Assembly: GCA_910583765.1 (NCBI GenBank)
Contig: CAJTYS010000078.1
Location: 1 to 10,166 of the forward strand
Source of the DNA: an uncultured Eubacteriales bacterium
GTDB lineage: Bacteria > Bacillota > Clostridia > Peptostreptococcales > Anaerovoracaceae
Reading direction: 5' to 3'
DNA: 10,166 nt
Shown: positions 5,104 to 10,166 of the stretch, piece by piece
Numbering within the stretch: the stretch's first letter is position 1
How the letters are laid out: every line of letters starts with the position of its first letter
The notes under the pieces: generated by a model
What the model saw: the letters and a program-made list of their open reading frames with translations, nothing else
Told to the model about the DNA's origin: nothing
Databases searched by the model: none
Made by a program: the position numbers and the translations under genes

Positions 5104-6963
5104 ATGTCGTGGATGAACCAGCTTTTTAAGACTTATGAAAACAATATAGGCAAGGAGCAAACCGAAATCCGGCTCACCCCCGTCGCCCATATGAACTTCA
5201 ATGCGCAGATCGAAATCACTTTAAATCAGGCAGGTGAATTTCAAGGTGCGGTAGCAATTGAAAAAACGGATGCCGCCACTTTGATTCCTGTCACAGAAGC
5301 CTCTGCGGGCAGGAGCTCCGGCATCGCCCCCCATACCCTGTGTGACACGCTTTCTTACCTTGCCGGCGATTTTTCCAGCTATTGTGAAACGGATAAAGAA
5401 CAGAAAACCTCAGAGAAAAAATTCCAAAGCTACATGGATAGCCTGCAAAAGTGGATGGAATCCCCATGGTCCCATCCAAGGATCGAAGCTATCCATAGAT
5501 ATTTAAGCAAGAAAACCACCATTGCGGACTTGAAACAATCCCAGCTCATCGAGCTTACGGAAACAGGGTCCTTCAGCAGTAATAAAATCAGCGGCCAGCC
5601 TTACGAAAAGGCCTTGGTCAGGTTCCGAGTGTTAGGGCCGGATCCAGAAGACCGTACATGGATGGACAGGACCCTGATCCAGGCGTATACCCAATACTAT
5701 TTGGCCACGCAGCAGGGCCGGACCGACATCTGCTATTTTACAGGAATGGAGCAGACTGTATCGGAAAACCACCCCAAGGGCATCGTCGCCGCCAATTATG
5801 GGGCCAAACTGGTTTCCGCAAACGACGCACAGGGCTATACCTACCGGGGACGTTTCCAAAACGCCGAGCAATCCTACGCTCTCAGTTATGAAGCTTCCCA
5901 GAAAATACACAGCGCCCTCACCTGGCTCACCAAGCGTCAGGGGGAAACTGTGGGCACCCAGGACAAGCGGACCTTTATCTGCTGGAGCCCTGAAGGAAAG
6001 AAAACGCCTTCCCTTCTTGATGGATTCGGTCTGCCTGAGGAAGAGGACGCTCCCACTACCGATGTCTCCTACCGGAGGCAATTGCGAAAGACGCTTATGG
6101 GATACCAAGATCAGTTCGATGAAACCGACACGGTGGTCATCATGGGAATGGACGCGGCTACCACGGGCCGGCTTTCCGTCACTTACTATCACGAACTGCT
6201 GGCCTCTGACTTCCTTGAGCGGGTAAGGTATTGGGGAGAAACCTGCAGGTGGAATTACGTGAAATTCACTTCCAAAAAGCAGCCTTATTATGCTGTGGAA
6301 ACGCCTATTTTTCGGCGGATCGCAGAATGCGCTTTTGGGCGGGAAAGAAGTAATTATATTGAGGCTGATGATAAGGTTCTAAAAGAACAAACCCAGAGGC
6401 TGGTAAAATGCATGCTGGAAAAACAGCCGATCCCCTTTGATTTCGTGCGGGCATTGACGATCCGCGCATCCACGCCAATGGCTTATTCCAGGGGAAACCG
6501 GGAAAGAGTGCTGTCCACGGCATGCGCAGTCATCAGTAAATACTATTTTGAAAAGAACAGCCAACAGAAAGGAGCATCAGATGATATGAAATTGGATTTA
6601 AACAATCATGACAGAAGTTATTTGTTCGGCAGGCTGCTGGCAGTATGCGAAAAGGTGGAACGCTCTACTTATCAGCAGGGCGAAAATCGGGAACCTAACG
6701 CCATTCGGCTGCAGTCAGCCTATGTGAACCATCCGTTGCAAACATGGAAAACCCTAGAAGGGCTTTTGAACCCCTATTTTCAAAAATTGTACCCCGGTTC
6801 CAGAGAATATTACAGACAACTGATCAGTGAGATCATCGTTTCCCTGCAAGACAGTGATCAGAACATGTTAAATCAAGGATTAAAAGAAACTTATCTTTTG
6901 GGATATTATTTGCAAAGAGATGCGCTGAACAAGAAAAAAGAAGCACAGGAGGAAGAAAAATGA
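5104..6963 (+). CDS. cas8c: Cas8c (Csd1), large subunit of type I-C Cascade
   Basis: This 619-residue protein begins at the ATG next to the cas5c stop, with GAGGTG about 10 nt upstream. The N-terminus (MSWMNQLFKTYENN; LTPVAHMNFNAQIEITL; then RSSGIAPHTLCDTLSYLAGD) is characteristic of Csd1/Cas8c. The middle includes WSPEGKKTPSLLDGFGLPEE and VIMGMDAATTGRLSVTYYHE, also typical. Length is normal and no frameshift is seen. Cas8c recognises the PAM and helps open target DNA in the Cascade complex before Cas3 is recruited. The C-terminal ~125 residues are the small-subunit region and have their own internal start (see Cas11c). The stop overlaps the cas7c start as ATGA, indicating coupled translation. 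With the element in place, the ancestral operon promoter is separated from this gene. Confidence 0.95.
   Translation: MSWMNQLFKTYENNIGKEQTEIRLTPVAHMNFNAQIEITLNQAGEFQGAVAIEKTDAATLIPVTEASAGRSSGIAPHTLCDTLSYLAGDFSSYCETDKEQKTSEKKFQSYMDSLQKWMESPWSHPRIEAIHRYLSKKTTIADLKQSQLIELTETGSFSSNKISGQPYEKALVRFRVLGPDPEDRTWMDRTLIQAYTQYYLATQQGRTDICYFTGMEQTVSENHPKGIVAANYGAKLVSANDAQGYTYRGRFQNAEQSYALSYEASQKIHSALTWLTKRQGETVGTQDKRTFICWSPEGKKTPSLLDGFGLPEEEDAPTTDVSYRRQLRKTLMGYQDQFDETDTVVIMGMDAATTGRLSVTYYHELLASDFLERVRYWGETCRWNYVKFTSKKQPYYAVETPIFRRIAECAFGRERSNYIEADDKVLKEQTQRLVKCMLEKQPIPFDFVRALTIRASTPMAYSRGNRERVLSTACAVISKYYFEKNSQQKGASDDMKLDLNNHDRSYLFGRLLAVCEKVERSTYQQGENREPNAIRLQSAYVNHPLQTWKTLEGLLNPYFQKLYPGSREYYRQLISEIIVSLQDSDQNMLNQGLKETYLLGYYLQRDALNKKKEAQEEEK
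6586..6963 (+). CDS. cas11c: Cas11c small subunit, from an internal start in cas8c
   Basis: AAAGGAG (6568-6574) lies 11 nt before an in-frame ATG at 6586, codon 495 of cas8c. Translation from there gives 125 residues beginning MKLDLNNHDRSYLFGRLLAV and ending KKKEAQEEEK, largely alpha-helical and of the size expected for a Cas11 subunit. It is established for type I-C, I-B and I-D systems that the small subunit is made by internal initiation within the large-subunit gene and is needed for a stable Cascade. A second ATG at 6581 is out of frame. The internal ribosome-binding site is stronger than that of cas8c itself, which fits the higher copy number of small subunits. Expression is inferred. 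Confidence 0.7.
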   Translation: MKLDLNNHDRSYLFGRLLAVCEKVERSTYQQGENREPNAIRLQSAYVNHPLQTWKTLEGLLNPYFQKLYPGSREYYRQLISEIIVSLQDSDQNMLNQGLKETYLLGYYLQRDALNKKKEAQEEEK

Positions 6964-7811
6964 GTCATTTGAACAACAAAATCGATTTTACGGTACTGGT
7001 GAAAGTCGCCAATGCCAATCCCAATGGTGACCCGCTCAACGGAAACCGCCCTAGAACCACTTACACCGGGCAGGGCGAGATCTCTGACGTGTGCGTCAAG
7101 CGAAAAATCAGAAACCGCCTGCAGGACATGGGTGAATCGCTCTTTGTGCAATCTAATGACCGCAGCGATGATGACTGCGGATCACTAAGCGAAAGAGCCG
7201 CCAAAAATATCACAGATTATGCGTCCAACGATGATTATGCCCGCCAGGCCTGCGAAAAATGGATCGATGTGCGTACCTTTGGGCAGGTTTTCGCCTTTAA
7301 AAAGACAAAGGATCAAAAAGATGGCGTTTCTGTGGGAGTCAGAGGCCCGGTGTCCATCCACCAGGCTGTCAGCTGTTCGCCAGTGGACATCAACAGCATG
7401 CAGATCACAAAGAGCGTCAACAGCGAACCGGCTGACAAAAAAAGTTCCGATACCATGGGCAGCAAGCATTTCGTGGAATTCGGCTTGTACCGGATCAAAG
7501 GCTCCATCAATGTGCAGCTTGCTGAAAAAACAGGATTTTCCGAGGAAGACGCGGAAAAGCTGAAAGAATCCCTTCGCACGCTCTTTGTCAACGATGCGTC
7601 ATCCGCAAGACCTGACGGCAGCATGGAAGTCGTCTCCGTGTATTGGTGGCGCCACAATAACAAGATCGGCCAGTATTCAGCGGCAAAGGTCCACGATTCT
7701 TTAAAAATCACCTTAAAGGACGGCATGTTGAATCCCTCTTCTGTGGATGATTACGAAATCCGCATTGAGCCGCTTGCTGAACTGGAACCTGAAATCATCG
7801 ATGGAATGTAG
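6960..7811 (+). CDS. cas7c: Cas7c (Csd2), backbone subunit of type I-C Cascade
   Basis: The 283-residue product is of normal length. The ATG overlaps the cas8c stop (ATGA) and follows AGGAGGAAGAAAA. The start matches Cas7/Csd2: KIDFTVLVKVANANPNGDPL then GNRPRTTYTGQGEISDVCVK and RKIRNRLQDMG. Later signatures are VRTFGQVFAF, GVRGPVSIHQA and SKHFVEFGLYRIKGSIN. The protein folds as an RRM-like palm and polymerises along the crRNA spacer, holding it for base pairing with target DNA. It needs an intact Cas5c at the 5' handle to nucleate the filament, which the truncated neighbour may not provide. The gene itself looks intact, and cas4 follows after 2 bp. Confidence 0.95.
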   Translation: MSHLNNKIDFTVLVKVANANPNGDPLNGNRPRTTYTGQGEISDVCVKRKIRNRLQDMGESLFVQSNDRSDDDCGSLSERAAKNITDYASNDDYARQACEKWIDVRTFGQVFAFKKTKDQKDGVSVGVRGPVSIHQAVSCSPVDINSMQITKSVNSEPADKKSSDTMGSKHFVEFGLYRIKGSINVQLAEKTGFSEEDAEKLKESLRTLFVNDASSARPDGSMEVVSVYWWRHNNKIGQYSAAKVHDSLKITLKDGMLNPSSVDDYEIRIEPLAELEPEIIDGM

Positions 7812-7813
7812 CC

Positions 7814-8470
7814 ATGTATCAAGAAGAAGACTATCTCATGCTTTCCGGCCTGCAGCACTTTGCTTACTGCCGGAGGCAGTGGGCGCTGATCCATATCGAG
7901 CAGCAATGGGCGGAAAACGAGAGGACCATTGACGGCCAATTGTTCCATGCGGCGGCCCACGATGAAAAGAAAATCGAAAAAAGAGGCAGCCTGCTGATCA
8001 CCAGAGGGCTTCACATTAAATCTTCCCAGCTGGGAATGTCCGGTATTTGCGATGTGGTGGAATTCCACAAATCCGAAAAGGGAATCTCTCTGTTTTCTTA
8101 TGAAGGATTATGGGAGCCCTACCCGATTGAATACAAAAAAGGGCTTCCCAAAGCCCACGAGGCAGATGAATTGCAGTTATGCGGCCAAGCCATCTGTCTG
8201 GAAGAGATGCTGCTGTGCCAGATTCCCCAGGGTAGTCTTTTTTACGGTGAAAATCGCCGCAGAAAAGAAGTGATCTTTACCCCTGAACTGCGAAATCGGG
8301 CCTTTGCTATGGCCAAAGAAATGCACGACTTGTGGGAAAAAGGATATACGCCAAAGGTGAAATTTCAAAAAGGCTGCGGTGCTTGCTCCCTCAAAGAGAT
8401 TTGCGTTCCTAAACTTGGGAAATCCAGGTCCGTGTCATCGTACATAGAAACATGCTTGTCAGGAGATTGA
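7814..8470 (+). CDS. cas4: Cas4 nuclease (adaptation, type I-C)
   Basis: The 218-residue protein starts 2 bp after the cas7c stop, with no clear ribosome-binding site of its own, so coupling is likely. It shows a complete RecB-like site: His45 (LFHAA), Asp80 (GICDVVEF), Glu106-x-Lys108 (PIEYKKG) and Gln121 (ELQLCGQAICLEEM). Four Cys for a 4Fe-4S cluster are Cys19 (FAYCRRQW), Cys188, Cys191 and Cys197 (GCGACSLKEIC). Cas4 works with Cas1-Cas2 to trim prespacers, choosing those with a correct PAM and setting their orientation. All key residues are present, so it should be functional if expressed. Confidence 0.95.
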   Translation: MYQEEDYLMLSGLQHFAYCRRQWALIHIEQQWAENERTIDGQLFHAAAHDEKKIEKRGSLLITRGLHIKSSQLGMSGICDVVEFHKSEKGISLFSYEGLWEPYPIEYKKGLPKAHEADELQLCGQAICLEEMLLCQIPQGSLFYGENRRRKEVIFTPELRNRAFAMAKEMHDLWEKGYTPKVKFQKGCGACSLKEICVPKLGKSRSVSSYIETCLSGD

Positions 8471-8471
8471 T

Positions 8472-9503
8472 ATGCGAAAACTATTAAACACGCTGTTCAT
8501 CACTAGCGAAAACGCCTTTTTATCACTGGACGGTGAAACAGTATGCGTAACCATTGATCGGAAAAAGGCCGGGCAATTTCCTTTGCACACATTGGAAAGC
8601 ATCGTGTGTTTTTCCTATAACGGCGCGACTCCCGCTTTCATGGGCGCATGCGCGCAGAGAGGGATTCAGCTATCCTTTTATCAGCCTTATGGGAAATTTT
8701 TGTGCCGGGTCATTGGCGAAAGCCAGGGGAATGTTTTGCTGCGGAAACAGCACTATCGCATTTCTGACAACAAAACTGAAAGCTGTAAAATCGGGCGAAA
8801 TTTCATATTGGGAAAAGTCTTTAACTGCCGTTGGACCATAGACAGAACCTTGAGAGACCATGCTCTGCGGATCGATGAGCAGCGTTGCCGAAAAGTGACC
8901 CAGTATCTAACAAAGTCCTTGGAGCAAATCAAAAAAGAGGAGGATCTGGATTCTTTACGAGGGCTGGAAGGCGAATGCGCATCTATCTATTGGGGCGTTT
9001 TCGATGAGCTGATTTTAAATCAAAAAGAGGATTTTTATTTTAATGGCCGAAATAAACGGCCTCCTCTGGACAATGTGAACGCCATGCTTTCCTTTGGGTA
9101 TTCTCTGCTGGCAAACGATTGTGCCGGTGCTTTGGAAGGCGCAGGCCTGGATTCTTATGTGGGCTTTCTGCACAGAGACCGCCCTGGCAGAAATTCTTTA
9201 GCCCTTGACCTTATGGAAGAATTGCGGGCCGTCCTGGTGGATCGCTTTGTGCTCACGCTCATCAATAACCGGCAAATTAAAGGAGAACATTTCCAGACTT
9301 CTGATAGCGGCGCTGTCCATTTCACGGATGATGGAAAGAAAAAATTCATCAATGCTTGGCAAACCCACAAACGAGAGCAGCTGACCCACCCTTATCTGCA
9401 AGAGAAAATCTGTTGGGGGCTTGTGCCTGCCATTCAGGCGCTGCTCCTCGCAAGGCACCTGCGGGGAGATCTGGATGGTTATCCCCCATTTTTATGGAAG
9501 TGA
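8472..9503 (+). CDS. cas1: Cas1 integrase (type I-C)
   Basis: The 343-residue protein starts at ATG 1 bp after the cas4 stop, with AGGAG 7 nt upstream. The N-terminal beta domain begins MRKLLNTLFITSENAFLSLD and is followed by the all-helical catalytic domain. Metal-binding residues are Glu166 (RGLEGECASIYW), His234 (YVGFLHRDRPGR) and an acidic residue in LALDLMEELR (Asp246 or Glu249). Cas1 inserts new spacers at the leader end of the array together with Cas2. Length and motifs are standard for the subtype. The stop is 4 bp before the cas2 ATG. Confidence 0.96.
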   Translation: MRKLLNTLFITSENAFLSLDGETVCVTIDRKKAGQFPLHTLESIVCFSYNGATPAFMGACAQRGIQLSFYQPYGKFLCRVIGESQGNVLLRKQHYRISDNKTESCKIGRNFILGKVFNCRWTIDRTLRDHALRIDEQRCRKVTQYLTKSLEQIKKEEDLDSLRGLEGECASIYWGVFDELILNQKEDFYFNGRNKRPPLDNVNAMLSFGYSLLANDCAGALEGAGLDSYVGFLHRDRPGRNSLALDLMEELRAVLVDRFVLTLINNRQIKGEHFQTSDSGAVHFTDDGKKKFINAWQTHKREQLTHPYLQEKICWGLVPAIQALLLARHLRGDLDGYPPFLWK

Positions 9504-9507
9504 GAAA

Positions 9508-9798
9508 ATGCTTGTTTTAATTACTTATGATGTAAGCACAGAAGACGCAAAGGGAAAATCCCGCTTGCGCAAAGTGGCGAAGCAATGTGTGAACCACGGC
9601 CAGCGGGTGCAGAACTCCGTATTTGAATGTGTTTTGGATCCAGGCCAATGCAAATTGCTGAAAGCAAAGCTTCTAAACATCATCGACCAGGAAAAAGACA
9701 GTTTGCGGTTTTATTATTTAGGTGATCAGTACAAGAGAAAGATCGAGCATTATGGCACCAAGGGTTCTTTTGACCAAGAAGGGGTCTTGATCTTGTAG
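9508..9798 (+). CDS. cas2: Cas2 (type I-C)
   Basis: The start is the ATG at 9508, giving MLVLITYDVSTEDAKGKSRL and a 96-residue protein of standard length; the open frame upstream to 9421 is inside cas1. GGAAGTGAG overlapping the cas1 stop may serve as ribosome-binding site. The beta-alpha fold is seen in LITYDVST (conserved Asp8), VNHGQRVQNSVFECVL and SLRFYYLGDQYKRKIEHYG. Cas2 forms the central dimer of the Cas1-Cas2 spacer-integration complex; its own nuclease activity is not needed for this in studied systems. It is the last gene of the operon, and the leader follows. Confidence 0.95.
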   Translation: MLVLITYDVSTEDAKGKSRLRKVAKQCVNHGQRVQNSVFECVLDPGQCKLLKAKLLNIIDQEKDSLRFYYLGDQYKRKIEHYGTKGSFDQEGVLIL

Positions 9799-9840
9799 TG
9801 CGAAGGCGCAGCAAACATAAATTGCCCCGCTGTTTCGCAC
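9798..9840 (+). other. Stem-loop at the cas2 / leader junction
   Basis: GTGCGAA (9798-9804) and TTCGCAC (9834-9840) are perfect complements, and inside them CAGC (9809-9812) pairs with GCTG (9829-9832). The stem begins on the last base of the cas2 stop codon and has no T-run, so it is not a standard terminator. It could end or protect the cas mRNA, or be part of the leader. Confidence 0.5.
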
Positions 9841-9967
9841 CTGAAAATCGCCAATAAATGAACAAAGTTGCTGTAGCAGTGACTTGTTGTGCATGATAGT
9901 ATGCTATTGTGGCCTCTATTTACAGCGAAAATTCACAGTTTTCTCTACTTTATCGTACTATCTTGCA
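9841..9967 (+). promoter_or_regulatory. CRISPR leader with candidate array promoter
   Basis: This AT-rich stretch without a gene lies directly before the first repeat, on the cas2 side, as expected for a leader. A candidate promoter is TTCACA (9932-9937) with an 18-bp spacer and TACTAT (9956-9961), which would start transcription at about the first repeat. A small dyad GCAT-N6-ATGC lies near 9890-9903. The bases next to the first repeat (CTTGCA) are where Cas1-Cas2 would recognise the leader end. Confidence 0.6.
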
Positions 9968-10166
9968 GTCGCTCCTCTTGTAGGAGCGTGGATTGAAATA
10001 TTCGATTTGTCCAATAAATCGGCGAGGCCTTGTGTCGCTCCTCTTGTAGGAGCGTGGATTGAAATTCTTGAAAAAATGTTTATGATCTTTGGGGAGCCTG
10101 TCGCTCCTCTTGTAGGAGCGTGGATTGAAATAAAAAAATTTAAAAAAATAGGAGGGTAAAAATGGT
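9968..10166 (+). CRISPR. Type I-C CRISPR array, leader-proximal end
   Basis: Three identical 32-bp repeats lie at 9968-9999, 10034-10065 and 10100-10131. Each begins GTCGCTCC, holds the dyad GCTCCT-CTTGT-AGGAGC and ends GTGGATTGAAAT, the type I-C form. Cas5c is known to cut at the base of this stem, leaving an 11-nt 5' handle (TGGATTGAAAT). Spacers 1 and 2 are both 34 nt (10000-10033 and 10066-10099). From 10132 the sequence is AT-rich and the last two bases are GT, the first two of a repeat, so a 33-nt third spacer (10132-10164) is likely but unproven. No match of spacers 1 and 2 to the rest of the window was seen by eye. The array runs out of the window. Confidence 0.95.

Noticed and set aside
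5632..6192. Long leftward and alternate-frame open frames within cas8c, cas7c, cas4 and cas1
   Set aside because: They are shadows of the Cas coding frames, without start signals or recognisable domains.
9884..10159. Open frame with repeated peptide VAPLVGAWIEI
   Set aside because: It is the translation of the CRISPR repeats; the 66-bp repeat-spacer period is a multiple of three, which keeps the frame open.

Overview
The window looks like a low-to-moderate GC Firmicutes (probably Clostridia-like) chromosome. AGGAGG-type ribosome-binding sites precede most genes, and the phage and Cas protein families are ones typical of that group. The species cannot be told from sequence alone. Two systems abut at about 4564-4572: the right-hand end of an integrated phage-like element (left 4.5 kb) and a type I-C CRISPR-Cas locus (right 5.6 kb).

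Element (1 to ~4572; its left end is outside the window). A leftward early operon encodes a Cro-like HTH protein, a one-pass membrane miniprotein and an excisionase-like HTH protein that runs off the left edge. It diverges from a rightward gene for a CI/LexA-like repressor with an S24 self-cleavage domain. Between them lie three ACTC-N4-GAGT-like operators spaced exactly 31 bp apart, with a strong leftward promoter built around the middle one. Behind the repressor are two accessory genes, a membrane-anchored Mrr-type nuclease and a membrane/coiled-coil DUF4041-like protein. A tyrosine recombinase gene follows, then tandem arm-type repeats, a leftward terminator and the 3' end of a tRNA gene.

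CRISPR-Cas locus (4564 to 10166). The order is cas5c (truncated), cas8c, cas7c, cas4, cas1, cas2, leader, array. Genes overlap or are separated by a few bases and all read rightward. An internal start in cas8c probably makes the small subunit Cas11c. The array shows three identical 32-bp repeats with 34-nt spacers and possibly a further spacer at the edge. cas3 and the first ~60 codons of cas5c are not in the window.

Main observation: the element appears to have integrated inside cas5c. Its integrase end carries a transplanted tRNA 3' end (CCA end, acceptor strand, T-stem and T-loop, plus the tRNA's terminator) that runs into cas5c at TTGAACCCC. This string is at once tRNA T-arm sequence and the Leu-Asn-Pro codons of the conserved (L/M)NPI segment of Cas5c. 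The simplest reading is site-specific integration into a secondary, tRNA-like site. It removes the Cas5c N-terminus, including the expected catalytic Tyr, separates cas3 from the other cas genes, and could be reversed by excision.
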